From Clostridiales bacterium (GTDB taxonomy: Bacteria > Bacillota > Clostridia > Oscillospirales > Acutalibacteraceae): 30,703 nt of DNA. Made by a program: the position numbers and the translations under genes. Shown here in pieces: positions 22,561 to 30,703 of the stretch. Positions within the stretch are counted from its first letter, which is position 1. Each line of letters begins with the position of its first letter. The notes beneath the pieces are model-generated. The model was not told the DNA's origin and did no database searches. It was given only the letters and a program-made list of their open reading frames with translations. The stretch is from positions 1-30,703 of the forward strand of contig JAAYKB010000156.1 in NCBI GenBank assembly GCA_012522615.1. Reading direction: 5' to 3'.

Positions 22561-23232
22561 TTATCTGGTTCCATATTCGTCCAGATAATCCTCCATTTTT
22601 TTGCGCATCTCGTCATCAAGAACGATTCTGCCGTCAACGGATCTGTTATGGAGGGTATCAATTATCTCGCGGACGGTGACGATTGGATAGGTGGGTATCC
22701 CGTATTCCGCCTCGATTTCCTGTATGGCGGACAGCTCACTCTTGCCGCGCTCCATACGGTCGACGGATACAACAAGACCGGCAATCTCGACATCTGCCGC
22801 CGCTTTTAACAAAGGAAGACATTCCCGCATTGCGGTACCCGCCGTTATTACATCTTCTGTTATTACCACCCGGTCGCCGGACCTGAGCCTGTAGCCCACC
22901 ATTGTTCCGCCCTCGCCGTGGTCCTTGACCTCCTTGCGGTTAAAGCAGTAGTTGACATTCCGCCCGTAATTGTTCGACAGAGCAATTGCACATGCAACCG
23001 CAAGGGGGATACCCTTGTAGGCGGGGCCGAACAGGGCGTCGATTTTACCCGCGATATTCTCCTGCACACAGGCGGCGTAATACTCGCCCAGCTTGGCCGC
23101 CTGGGCGCCTGTTCGGTAGTTGCCGGTATTGATAAAGTAAGGGGTTTTCCGCCCGCTTTTGGTGACGAAATCACCGAAGGTCAGCACACCCGACCGAACC
23201 ATAAATTCAATAAAATCTACTTTATACGGCAT
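22561..23232 (-). CDS. pyrE: Orotate phosphoribosyltransferase
   Basis: Converts orotate and PRPP to OMP in de novo pyrimidine synthesis. The 223-residue protein has the type I phosphoribosyltransferase PRPP loop VVITEDVITAGTA, the flexible catalytic-loop region NRKEVKDHGEGG and SGRKTPYFINTG near the N-terminus. AGAGGT precedes the ATG. It is the first gene of a pyrE-rimM-trmD operon and no other pyr genes are adjacent. Confidence 0.95.
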   Translation of the reverse strand: MPYKVDFIEFMVRSGVLTFGDFVTKSGRKTPYFINTGNYRTGAQAAKLGEYYAACVQENIAGKIDALFGPAYKGIPLAVACAIALSNNYGRNVNYCFNRKEVKDHGEGGTMVGYRLRSGDRVVITEDVITAGTAMRECLPLLKAAADVEIAGLVVSVDRMERGKSELSAIQEIEAEYGIPTYPIVTVREIIDTLHNRSVDGRIVLDDEMRKKMEDYLDEYGTR

Positions 23233-23312
23233 GCAATCATAACCTCTGATTATACTTTTTGTATTTACCTTGCTTTGGTATGTCTATTTATCGGCAAGTA
23301 CATCCACCTCAC

Positions 23313-23341
23313 ATTATAAGCCATCTTTAACGGCTTGGCAA
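23313..23341 (-). promoter_or_regulatory. Promoter of the pyrE-rimM-trmD operon
   Basis: On the minus strand: TTGCCA (23341-23336), a 17-bp spacer and TATAAT (23318-23313), about 80 bp before pyrE. The rest of the 370-bp gap between pyrE and the divergent ACT gene is AT-rich; apart from this and the opposing promoter I see nothing in it. Confidence 0.65.
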
Positions 23342-23533
23342 GATTAACCGTGGCAGAATTCATATTATAAAAAATGCAATATGTCAGATTGAACGAATAC
23401 CCACGTTAGCTTTTGCCCTTTATAGTGAAAATAGTAGATTTAAGAAAAATCAAGATAATCGAAGAAAAACGGCATGATGTTGCGAATATCTTTGCTAATC
23501 TAATATAATCCTAGTTTTCATGCAGATTTACGG

Positions 23534-23562
23534 TTGAATATATTTCGTTAAAATGGTATAGT
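23534..23562 (+). promoter_or_regulatory. Promoter of the ACT regulator-hom-thrB-lysC cluster
   Basis: TTGAAT (23534-23539), a 17-bp spacer and TATAGT (23557-23562); transcription would start near 23569, about 35 nt before the TTG start. Confidence 0.75.
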
Positions 23563-23603
23563 GTATCTCTGACAAATACACCCGTACGCGGGAGGTGGAC
23601 AAT

Positions 23604-24098
23604 TTGCGGTATACAGAGCAGGAAGCGGGACGTGACCATGCCGAATATGCCCAAAAGGGGTACAGGATGATGCTGGTGGATGCCGCGGTTCTTCCCGAGG
23701 TTTTCGTCCGCGTGGCGGATGCCAAGGAGCTGCTGGCATCCGGAAAGGCGGCTTCCGCCTCGGAGGCCGCAAGGATTGCGGGCGTTTCCCGAAGCGCCTT
23801 TTATAAATATAAGGATTCGGTTTTTCCTTATAATGTCCATCAAAGCGGCAGGATTATGACGGTTCATGCCGAGCTTTGCGACCAGCCGGGAGTCCTGTCC
23901 GGAGTTTTATCGGCGTTTGCGGCGGCAGGGGCAAATATTCAAACCGTGAACCAAAATATCCCGGTCGAAGGAAAGGCGCTGGTATCCATATCGGCGAGGA
24001 TTGACAGGCTGAATATTCCGGTCGAGGAGTTTGTCAGGACGTTATCCGAGGCTGAGGGAGTCGAGAGAATCACCCGTATCACACATGAAGAGTCCTGA
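23604..24098 (+). CDS. HTH-ACT domain protein (UPF0735/PheB family), probable threonine-pathway regulator
   Basis: A 164-residue protein with a helix-turn-helix-like N-terminal half (SEAARIAGVSRSAFYKYKDSVFP) and a C-terminal ACT domain (MTVHAELCDQPGVLSGVLSAFAAAGANIQTVNQN). ACT domains bind amino acids. I recall that B. subtilis ThrR, a repressor of hom-thrCB, belongs to this family; position directly before hom supports the same job here. The start is a choice between two. TTG 23604 has a perfect GGAGGT 7 nt upstream and sits just after the promoter. ATG 23667 gives 143 residues, close to the usual family length, with AAAAGGGG upstream. I list the longer form. Confidence 0.82.
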   Translation: MRYTEQEAGRDHAEYAQKGYRMMLVDAAVLPEVFVRVADAKELLASGKAASASEAARIAGVSRSAFYKYKDSVFPYNVHQSGRIMTVHAELCDQPGVLSGVLSAFAAAGANIQTVNQNIPVEGKALVSISARIDRLNIPVEEFVRTLSEAEGVERITRITHEES

Positions 24099-24183
24099 TG
24101 TTGTGCGGTTGAATTTCAGACCGCAACTTATTTGCGGGTAATAATAAGCATTGGTTAAAATACGGAAAGGCAGGCACATAATA

Positions 24184-25422
24184 ATGGTTCAGATAGCAGT
24201 GATGGGATATGGCGTCGTAGGTTCCGGCGTTGTTGAAGTATTGATGAAAAATGCTAATAGCATTTCACATAAAGCGGGCAAGAGGATTGAAATCCGGCGC
24301 ATCCTGGATTTAAGAAGTTTTCCGGAAAGCCCTCTTGCCGACCGGTTCACAGACAATTTTGAAGATATCGTGAACGATCCCGAAATACAGATTGTGGTTG
24401 AAACCATAGGCGGCTTAAAGCCTGCATACGACTTCGTAAAACGCTGCCTGCTTGCGGGCAAAAGCGTGGTGACCTCAAACAAGGAGCTGGTTGCCGCCAA
24501 GGGTGACGAGCTTTTAGCAATAGCCCGGGAGAGAAACCTCAACTTTTTGTTCGAGGCAAGCGTGGGGGGCGGGATCCCGATTTTGCGGCCGCTTGACCAG
24601 TGCCTTGCCGCCAACGAGGTTTATGAGATTGCAGGCATCCTCAACGGTACGACCAATTTTGTGCTTACCAAAATGATAAGAGAGGGACTTCCCTTTGACC
24701 GGGCATTGGAGTTGGCGCAAAGGCTGGGTTATGCCGAGCGCAATCCCTCCGACGATATCGACGGGCATGATGCCTGCCGCAAAATCTGTATTCTGGCTTC
24801 CCTTGCTTTCGGCAAGCATGTCTATCCCGAGCAGGTTCACACCGAGGGGATAGGTTTGCTCACCCTTGACGATGTCAAATACGCATCGGAGTGGGGGGGA
24901 GTTATCAAGCTGATTGGCAGGGCGCGTAAGCGCGAGGACGGTCGCCTTGAGTGTATTGTTGCCCCCATGATTCTTTCCCGGGAGAGCCAGCTTGCCGAGG
25001 TAAACGATGTTTTTAACGGCATACTGGTACGCGGCGATGCCATCGGCGACGTCGTGTTTTACGGGCAGGGTGCGGGCAAACTTCCCACCGCAAGCGCCGT
25101 GGTTGCCGACATAATCGATGAGGTCAAGCATATCGGAGCGCGCAAATTTCTCAGCTGGGAGCCGGGGGAGAACGGATATGTTGCCGATTACAGGGGATAT
25201 TCCGGTTCGGTAATGCTGCGGCTTAAATGTAAGGATGTGCAGGCGGTTCACCGCTCGATTGAGAATATGCTCGGCGCTTGCAGCAGGGTTTGTGTTGCAC
25301 AGGCGCCTCCGGATGAGCTGGCGCTGGTTACTCCCGCGGTTGAGGAAAGGCTTATCGACGAGGCGCTTGCATCCTTGTCGGACGCCGCCCTTGTAAGCCG
25401 TCTGCGTATCGCGAATTTATAA
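24184..25422 (+). CDS. hom: Homoserine dehydrogenase
   Basis: Reduces aspartate semialdehyde to homoserine, the branch point to threonine and methionine. The 412-residue protein has an N-terminal Rossmann domain (GYGVVGSGV, residues 9-17), the catalytic domain (LNGTTNFVLTKM, GYAERNPSDDIDGHDACRK with the catalytic Asp/Lys region) and a C-terminal ACT domain (about 335-412) for feedback control. I start at the ATG 24184, giving the family N-terminus MVQIAVMGYG; the frame extends upstream to 24151 without support. It is first of three aspartate-family genes behind the HTH-ACT gene. Confidence 0.96.
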   Translation: MVQIAVMGYGVVGSGVVEVLMKNANSISHKAGKRIEIRRILDLRSFPESPLADRFTDNFEDIVNDPEIQIVVETIGGLKPAYDFVKRCLLAGKSVVTSNKELVAAKGDELLAIARERNLNFLFEASVGGGIPILRPLDQCLAANEVYEIAGILNGTTNFVLTKMIREGLPFDRALELAQRLGYAERNPSDDIDGHDACRKICILASLAFGKHVYPEQVHTEGIGLLTLDDVKYASEWGGVIKLIGRARKREDGRLECIVAPMILSRESQLAEVNDVFNGILVRGDAIGDVVFYGQGAGKLPTASAVVADIIDEVKHIGARKFLSWEPGENGYVADYRGYSGSVMLRLKCKDVQAVHRSIENMLGACSRVCVAQAPPDELALVTPAVEERLIDEALASLSDAALVSRLRIANL

Positions 25423-25491
25423 TATACGGCATTCTCTCACCCGCAGAAAAGAGGCGACCGAGATACTGTTGAAAGGCAGGGATACTGTTTA

Positions 25492-26403
25492 ATGGTTCAA
25501 ATTACCGTTCCGGCTTCAAGCGCCAATCTCGGTGCCGGATTTGACGCGCTGGGAATCGCACTTGCCCTTTATAACCGCGTCTGGATGGAGGAGGCGGACG
25601 GAACCCCCGATAATCCGTTATGCATCATCGAATCCAAGGACAGCGTACCCATCCCGACCGACCGGAGCAACATGATATATCAAACGGCAAGGCTTTTATA
25701 TGAACGCTGCGGGCATCCGTTTAAGGGATTGCATATAATACAGGAAAACAATATCCCGATGACAAAGGGGCTCGGCAGTTCCTCGGCCTGTCTGGTTGCC
25801 GGTCTGCTCGGGGCAAACACACTTTTGGGAAGTCCGATGTCGTTAGCCGACCTGTCCGACCTTGCCGCAGGGCTGGAGGGACACCCCGACAACACTGCCC
25901 CGGCGCTGTTCGGAGGGTTGGTAACCTCGGTGATGGAGGGCGGACGGGTGCATACCGTAAGCGTTCCGGTATCAGACCGAATACGCTTCGCCGTTTTCAT
26001 CCCGGATTTTGAACTTAAAACCGAGGTGGCACGCGCGCTCCTGCCCCAGAAGGTAACGCGCGAGGACGCGGTATATAATCTGTCCCGCGCCGCTCTTATG
26101 ACCGCTTCCCTGTTTTCCGGCAGCCTCGAAAATCTCAGGGTGGCAGTACAGGATCGTCTGCATCAGCCCTACCGTTTCCCGCTTATACCGGGAGCTGAAA
26201 AGGTTTTTTATATCGCCTATGAGCTTGGGGCATACGCTGTGGCAATCAGCGGAGCGGGACCCTCCATTCTGGCTATTGTCGACAGGGATGACAGTGAATT
26301 TGCTTTAAAGGCGCAGCGGGAGCTGAAACAATCGGGTCTTGACGGATGGCAGGTGCAGCTTTTCTGCTGCGATCCCAAGGGCGCTTGCGTAGAGTTTAAT
26401 TAA
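25492..26403 (+). CDS. thrB: Homoserine kinase
   Basis: GHMP-superfamily kinase that phosphorylates homoserine for threonine synthesis. The 303-residue protein has the GHMP ATP-binding motif PMTKGLGSSSACLVAG (around residues 87-102), VPASSANLGAGFDALGIAL at the N-terminus and a C-terminal AVAISGAGPSILAI. An AAAGGCAGGGA site precedes the ATG. It lies between hom and lysC; threonine synthase (thrC) is not in the window. Confidence 0.95.
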   Translation: MVQITVPASSANLGAGFDALGIALALYNRVWMEEADGTPDNPLCIIESKDSVPIPTDRSNMIYQTARLLYERCGHPFKGLHIIQENNIPMTKGLGSSSACLVAGLLGANTLLGSPMSLADLSDLAAGLEGHPDNTAPALFGGLVTSVMEGGRVHTVSVPVSDRIRFAVFIPDFELKTEVARALLPQKVTREDAVYNLSRAALMTASLFSGSLENLRVAVQDRLHQPYRFPLIPGAEKVFYIAYELGAYAVAISGAGPSILAIVDRDDSEFALKAQRELKQSGLDGWQVQLFCCDPKGACVEFN

Positions 26404-26426
26404 GTATAAGAAAGGTTTGGTATTGA

Positions 26427-27644
26427 ATGCTGGTAGTGCAGAAATTCGGCGGAAGTTCGGTTGCAGACGCCGAGCGCGTCTTCAATGTTGCGCGCGTTGT
26501 AACCGATAAATACAGCGAGGGAAACGATGTTATTGTGGTCGTTTCGGCGCAGGGCGACACAACCGACGAGCTGATTGAAAAAGCAAGGGAGATAAACCCG
26601 GACGCAAGCCGCCGGGAGATGGATATGCTGTTGTCGTCGGGCGAGCAAATTTCGATTGCCCTGCTTGCCATGGCCATCGAAAAGCTCGGGTTCCCGGTAA
26701 TCTCCCTGCTCGGCTGGCAGGCAGGCTTCCAGACCAACTCGGTCTACAGCGCCGCCAGAATCAAGCGTATCCAGACCGAACGTATTCAAAACGAGCTTGA
26801 TAAAAAAAATATTGTTGTGGTAGCGGGTTTTCAGGGGATCAACCGCTTCGGAGATGTTACAACCCTCGGGCGCGGCGGCTCGGATACCAGCGCGGTGGCT
26901 CTCGCGGCAGCGCTGCACGCCGATATCTGCCAGATTTACACCGATGTTGACGGGGTGTACACAGCAGACCCGCGCAAGGTGAAAAACGCCTTCAAGCTTG
27001 ATGAAATCACATACGATGAGATGCTTGAGCTTGCCACGCTGGGGGCACAGGTTTTGAATAACCGTTCGGTTGAAATGGCAAAGAAATATAATGTTGAGAT
27101 TGAAGTATTATCAAGTCTAAAACGGGTGCCTGGCACCATGGTCAAGGAGGCCGCAAAGATGGAAAAAATGTTGATTAAAAGCGTAGCAAAGGATACCAAT
27201 GTTGCCCGTATTATGATTGTGGGCGTTCCCGACGAGCCGGGAGTGGCGTTCCAGATATTCTCGCGTGTTGCCAAGGCGCATATAAATGTGGATATCATCC
27301 TCCAGTCGGTCGGACGCGACGGCACCAAGGATATTACCTTCACGGTGGCCGCCGACAAGGGTGCCGAGGCTGTCGAGACGCTCAGAGAATATATTGAACG
27401 GGTCGGGGCGCAAAACATCTCGTATGACACCGGCGTCGCTAAAATCTCGATTGTCGGTGCCGGCATGGAAACACATGAGGGGGTTGCCGCCCGCATGTTT
27501 GAGGTGCTGGGAGACGCCGGAATCAATATCCAGATGATTTCAACGAGCGAAATCAAGGTTTCGGTCCTTATCGATGAAGCTCAGGCCGATCGTGCCGTCC
27601 AGGTTGTGCATGCCGCCTTCTTTGAAGATTCTCTGGCACTGTAA
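26427..27644 (+). CDS. lysC: Aspartate kinase, alpha subunit with internal beta start
   Basis: First enzyme of the aspartate pathway (lysine, threonine, methionine, diaminopimelate). The 405-residue protein has the amino-acid kinase domain (VQKFGGSSVADAERV at the N-terminus, TLGRGGSDTSAVALAAAL, YTDVDGVYTADPR) and two C-terminal ACT domains from about 265. It has the size and layout of B. subtilis aspartokinase II. An in-frame ATG at codon 245 with a perfect ribosome binding site should give a separate 161-residue regulatory beta subunit. The main start has AAAGG about 11 nt upstream. Which amino acid inhibits it cannot be read. Confidence 0.96.
   Translation: MLVVQKFGGSSVADAERVFNVARVVTDKYSEGNDVIVVVSAQGDTTDELIEKAREINPDASRREMDMLLSSGEQISIALLAMAIEKLGFPVISLLGWQAGFQTNSVYSAARIKRIQTERIQNELDKKNIVVVAGFQGINRFGDVTTLGRGGSDTSAVALAAALHADICQIYTDVDGVYTADPRKVKNAFKLDEITYDEMLELATLGAQVLNNRSVEMAKKYNVEIEVLSSLKRVPGTMVKEAAKMEKMLIKSVAKDTNVARIMIVGVPDEPGVAFQIFSRVAKAHINVDIILQSVGRDGTKDITFTVAADKGAEAVETLREYIERVGAQNISYDTGVAKISIVGAGMETHEGVAARMFEVLGDAGINIQMISTSEIKVSVLIDEAQADRAVQVVHAAFFEDSLAL
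27144..27161 (+). promoter_or_regulatory. Internal ribosome binding site and start for aspartokinase beta subunit
   Basis: AAGGAGG at 27144-27150, 8 nt, then ATG at 27159, in frame with lysC. B. subtilis aspartokinase II is known to make its beta subunit from such an internal start at nearly the same codon. Confidence 0.8.
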
Positions 27645-27715
27645 TCGCCCACGGACTTTTTGACTCCGAGAAACAATATGAAGTGAAGTGTATTAGGAAA
27701 CACCCCTTGGGTTGC

Positions 27716-27744
27716 TTGCTTTTTTACCCTTCATAAAGTATAAT
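27716..27744 (+). promoter_or_regulatory. Promoter of purA
   Basis: TTGCTT (27716-27721), a 17-bp spacer and TATAAT (27739-27744). Confidence 0.75.
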
Positions 27745-27750
27745 AAATTG

Positions 27751-27832
27751 GTTTGGTAATCCAACGACATCTCCGCCTTTTGGGGGAGATCTCATCAGAA
27801 ATTAACGGTTCATTATTAAGGGGGCTTCACTT
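27751..27832 (+). other. purA 5' leader with hairpin
   Basis: An 80-nt leader with the stem ATCTCC (27769-27774) / GGAGAT (27785-27790). It is not followed by a T run and does not resemble the purine riboswitch. Its role is unknown. Confidence 0.4.
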
Positions 27833-29104
27833 ATGGTCAGAGCTATTGTTGGCGCAAACTGGGGCGACGAGGGCAAGGGTAAAATTACCGATGTGCTTGC
27901 CGCGAAATCCGATGTTGTCATCCGCTTTCAGGGAGGGAGCAACGCCGGGCATACCATCATCAATCATTTCGGAAAATTCGCACTGCACCAGCTTCCGTCA
28001 GGAGTTTTCCATGACCATATAACCAATATTATCGGAAACGGTGTTTCACTTGATATCGCTAAGTTCATCAATGAAGTGAATGCCCTTGCCGAAAAAGGCG
28101 TGCGCCCCCGCCTGATGGTATCCGACCGGACACAGATTGTCATGCCATATCATATTCTTTTTGACCGCTATGAAGAGGAGCGGCTGGGCGGCAAGTCGTT
28201 CGGCTCCACAAAATCGGGAATTGCTCCCTTTTATTCGGATAAATACTCAAAAATCGGATTTGAGCTTTGCGAGCTGTTTGATGAAACAACGGCATACGAG
28301 AAGCTTAAAGGCATACTGGCGGTAAAAAACATCCTCCTGAAACATCTTTATAAAAAGCCTGCTCTGGACGCCGACGAAATCTTTGTCGAGCTGCTGCATC
28401 AGCGGGATCAGGTTGCGCCATATGTAGGGGATTCCTTCCAATTCCTGCGCGGAGCGCTCAATGAAGGCAAAAATATTCTGCTGGAGGGACAACTCGGCGC
28501 CCTCAAGGACCCCGATTACGGTATATATCCGATGGTCACCTCCTCCTCAACCCTGGCGGGCTACGGCGCGGTCGGCGCCGGCCTGCCGCCCTATGAGATT
28601 AAGGACATTATCGCGGTTGTCAAGGCATATTCAAGCGCGGTCGGTGCGGGAGCCTTTGTCAGCGAGATTTTTGGCGATCAGGCGCAGGAGCTGCGTATGC
28701 GCGGAGGCGACGCGGGCGAATTCGGGGCGACCACAGGACGCCCCCGCCGAATGGGCTGGTTCGACTGTGTGGCGTCCCGCTACGGTGTGCAGGTTCAGGG
28801 CGCGACCCAGGTTGCGCTGACCGTAATCGACGCGCTGGGCTACCTTGACGAAATTCCCGTCTGTGTCGGATATGAGGTTGACGGAAGGATTCTGCGCGAC
28901 TTCCCCACCACCCCGACATTAAAGCGCTGCAAGCCGGTGCTCGAGGTTCTGCCGGGATGGAAAGAGGATGTGCGCGGTATCACAAAATATGAGGATTTGC
29001 CCGAAAACTGCCGCAAATATATCGAATTCATTGAAAAGCAGCTCGGGGTTGCCATAACAATGGTATCGAACGGGCCCGGACGCGAGGAACTAATCTTCAG
29101 GTAG
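27833..29104 (+). CDS. purA: Adenylosuccinate synthetase
   Basis: GTP-dependent enzyme that joins IMP and aspartate, the first committed step to AMP. The 423-residue protein has the P-loop-like WGDEGKGK (residues 10-17, catalytic D12), GGSNAGHT (catalytic H40) and the GTP/IMP-site segments STLAGYGAVGAG and TTGRPRRMGWFD. The usual Gln before WGDEG is Asn here (GANWGDEG). The start follows AAGGGGG about 10 nt upstream. It has its own promoter after lysC and is followed by guaA, so both purine end-branch genes are adjacent. Confidence 0.96.
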   Translation: MVRAIVGANWGDEGKGKITDVLAAKSDVVIRFQGGSNAGHTIINHFGKFALHQLPSGVFHDHITNIIGNGVSLDIAKFINEVNALAEKGVRPRLMVSDRTQIVMPYHILFDRYEEERLGGKSFGSTKSGIAPFYSDKYSKIGFELCELFDETTAYEKLKGILAVKNILLKHLYKKPALDADEIFVELLHQRDQVAPYVGDSFQFLRGALNEGKNILLEGQLGALKDPDYGIYPMVTSSSTLAGYGAVGAGLPPYEIKDIIAVVKAYSSAVGAGAFVSEIFGDQAQELRMRGGDAGEFGATTGRPRRMGWFDCVASRYGVQVQGATQVALTVIDALGYLDEIPVCVGYEVDGRILRDFPTTPTLKRCKPVLEVLPGWKEDVRGITKYEDLPENCRKYIEFIEKQLGVAITMVSNGPGREELIFR

Positions 29105-29116
29105 GCTTGTCCGGCA

Positions 29117-29145
29117 TTGATTTCGTCTGAAACAGTTAATAATAA
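29117..29145 (+). promoter_or_regulatory. Possible promoter of guaA
   Basis: TTGATT (29117-29122), a 17-bp spacer and TAATAA (29140-29145). The -10 is poor, so guaA may instead be cotranscribed with purA. Confidence 0.35.
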
Positions 29146-29177
29146 ATCTGGGATACCGAAAGGATATGGATGCTTAT

Positions 29178-30703
29178 ATGCAAAACGAAACCGTATTGGT
29201 ATTGGATTTCGGCGGACAGTATAATCAGCTTATAGCCCGTCGCATACGTGACGCCGGGGTGTATTCGGTTGTCAAATCCTATAACACCCCTATCGAGGAG
29301 ATTAAGGCAGCCGGATATAAGGGGATCATCTTCACAGGCGGGCCCAACAGTGTATATGACGACGCCTCCCCGCGCTATACCCGAGAAATACTTGAATTAA
29401 ACATTCCGGTACTGGGTATCTGCTACGGCGCACAGCTTATGGCATGGATATTCGACGGAAGTGTGGAAAGCGCCGACCGCGAATACGGGCTTACCATGGC
29501 GTCCGTCGACAATACCAGCCGGTTGTTTCACGGGCTTGATGAAAAGCAGCAGTGCTGGATGAGCCATACCGACTATATCTCGGTTGTGCCGGAGGGGTTC
29601 AGAATTACGGCAACCACCCCGAACTGCTCCTGCGCCGCCATGGAAGATGCCGGGCGCGGACTCTATGCCGTGCAGTTTCATCCCGAGGTACTGCACACCA
29701 CAAACGGCACAAAGATGCTGCACAATTTCCTGTTTGATATATGCGGCTGCAAGGGCGACTGGAAGATGTCCTCTTTTGTTGAAACCAGCATAGAAAATAT
29801 CCGCAGACAAATCGGTGACAAGAGGGTGCTCTGCGCCCTCTCCGGCGGGGTTGACAGCTCGGTTGCGGCCGTCATGGTTGCCAAGGCGGTGGGTTCGCAG
29901 CTCACCTGTATTTTCGTTGACCACGGGCTTCTCCGCAAGGACGAAGGAGACATGGTCGAGAGCATGTTTACCCGGCAATATGATATCAATTTTATTAGGG
30001 TGAACGCCCAAAAGCGGTTTTTGGACAGGCTGGCCGGCGTGACCGACCCCGAAACCAAGCGCAAGATAATCGGCGAGGAGTTTATACGGGTTTTTGAGGA
30101 TGAAGCCAAAAAGCTGGGCGAGATTGATTATCTTGTTCAGGGTACGATTTATCCCGACATAATTGAAAGCGGAAGCGATAAGGCTGCCGTAATCAAGAGC
30201 CATCACAATGTCGGGGGTCTGCCCGAGCGTATGAATCTCAAGCTGTGCGAGCCCCTCAGAGATTTATTCAAAGACGAGGTGCGCCGCGCCGGATTGGAGC
30301 TCGGCCTGCCCGAGCACATGGTATGGCGGCAGCCCTTCCCTGGCCCCGGACTTGCCGTCCGCTGTATAGGCGCGGTCACACCCGAGAAGCTGGAAATCCT
30401 GCGCGAATCCGACGCCATCTTCAGAGAGGAGATCGCCAAGGCCGGACTTGACCGCGAGATTAGCCAGTATTTTGCGATTATTACAGGTATGCGCTCGGTC
30501 GGCGTTATGGGCGACGCCCGCACGTATGACTATACCATTGCTCTTCGCGCCGTCACCACCACCGACTTTATGACCGCGGACTGGGCGCGCGTCCCGCTTG
30601 ATGTGCTCGCCGCCGTGTCTAACCGCATAGTAAACGAGGTCAAGGGCGTGAACCGTATCGTGTATGACATCACAAGCAAACCTCCGGCAACGATTGAGTG
30701 GGA
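29178..30703 (+). CDS. guaA: GMP synthase (glutamine-hydrolysing), nearly complete, cut at the right edge
   Basis: Amidates XMP to GMP. There are 508 codons in the window, reaching the conserved C-terminal KPPATIEW, so only the last residue or two and the stop are missing. The class I glutamine amidotransferase domain (1-190) has the nucleophile C82 in GICYGAQL and the His/Glu pair in QFHPEV. The ATP pyrophosphatase domain begins with the PP-loop LSGGVDSSV, and the dimerisation domain has RQPFPGPGLAVR. I start at the ATG 29178; the in-frame ATG 29166 is only 1 nt from the AAAGGA site. It follows purA by 73 bp. Confidence 0.95.
   Translation, partial: MQNETVLVLDFGGQYNQLIARRIRDAGVYSVVKSYNTPIEEIKAAGYKGIIFTGGPNSVYDDASPRYTREILELNIPVLGICYGAQLMAWIFDGSVESADREYGLTMASVDNTSRLFHGLDEKQQCWMSHTDYISVVPEGFRITATTPNCSCAAMEDAGRGLYAVQFHPEVLHTTNGTKMLHNFLFDICGCKGDWKMSSFVETSIENIRRQIGDKRVLCALSGGVDSSVAAVMVAKAVGSQLTCIFVDHGLLRKDEGDMVESMFTRQYDINFIRVNAQKRFLDRLAGVTDPETKRKIIGEEFIRVFEDEAKKLGEIDYLVQGTIYPDIIESGSDKAAVIKSHHNVGGLPERMNLKLCEPLRDLFKDEVRRAGLELGLPEHMVWRQPFPGPGLAVRCIGAVTPEKLEILRESDAIFREEIAKAGLDREISQYFAIITGMRSVGVMGDARTYDYTIALRAVTTTDFMTADWARVPLDVLAAVSNRIVNEVKGVNRIVYDITSKPPATIEW

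Noticed and set aside
21918..22679. 253-codon plus-strand frame opposite trmD and rimM
   Set aside because: trmD and rimM are unambiguous on the minus strand and the opposing frame has no features of a real protein.
24099..24183. T-box or threonine/lysine leader before hom
   Set aside because: Only a 6-bp CCGCAA/TTGCGG stem was seen, without a T-box consensus, specifier loop or terminator.
26400..27556. Minus-strand open frames of up to 206 codons opposite lysC
   Set aside because: They are shadows of the aspartokinase frame, with no motif or translation signal.
27645..27730. Intrinsic terminator after lysC
   Set aside because: There is a run of six T around 27720, but no stable stem immediately before it; it overlaps the purA promoter.
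27751..27832. Purine riboswitch before purA
   Set aside because: The conserved core of that riboswitch is not present; only a simple stem was found.

Overview
The window looks like chromosomal DNA of a Gram-positive anaerobe, most likely class Clostridia and possibly an Oscillospirales/Ruminococcaceae-type gut bacterium. The reasons are: sigma-A-like promoters and strong AGGAGG ribosome binding sites in roughly 50% GC DNA; a DarA-type cyclic-di-AMP receptor; the Firmicutes-type yaaO-darA-holB-ricT-trmN-rsmI neighbourhood; an HPr carrying both His15 and Ser46; a PduL-type phosphotransacylase; a 2[4Fe-4S] ferredoxin; and a Bacillus-type aspartokinase with an internal beta-subunit start. This is inference from gene content. 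No rRNA, tRNA, CRISPR array, transposase or phage gene was seen.

Layout. 1-4.7 kb: the 5' end of rsmA, cytidine deaminase, dCMP deaminase, a D,D-carboxypeptidase-like protein that has lost two of its three catalytic motifs, a metallophosphoesterase-like protein with damaged metal-site motifs, a family 4 uracil-DNA glycosylase and a PduL phosphotransacylase. 4.8-7.7 kb: rpsO with a structured leader, then pnp. 7.8-13.7 kb: the DNA-replication and RNA-modification cluster (Orn/Lys/Arg decarboxylase-like gene, darA, holB, ricT, ferredoxin, trmN-like, rsmI), without the tmk gene often found in it.

13.7-20.6 kb is a cell-envelope block, almost all on the minus strand: bactofilin with a NodB-type deacetylase, two small unknown genes flanking a perfect 19-bp-arm palindrome, an SH3b-SH3b-NlpC/P60 hydrolase, an intact D,D-carboxypeptidase, and a three-gene operon of exported, C-terminally membrane-anchored proteins (a 64-residue protein, a LamG lectin-like protein and a TasA/camelysin-like beta-sandwich protein). 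This operon is the best candidate for an undescribed system. 20.7-23.3 kb: HPr, trmD, rimM and pyrE on the minus strand. 23.5-30.7 kb: plus-strand amino-acid and purine genes (an HTH-ACT regulator, hom, thrB, lysC, purA, and guaA running off the right edge).

How it fits together. The window combines nucleotide salvage and synthesis (cdd, dCMP deaminase, pyrE, purA, guaA), aspartate-family amino-acid synthesis under a probable ACT-domain regulator, RNA processing and modification (pnp, RicT, RsmA, RsmI, TrmN, TrmD, RimM) and peptidoglycan remodelling. Function assignments come from motifs and gene order read by eye. Promoters and hairpins are pattern matches that have not been tested.
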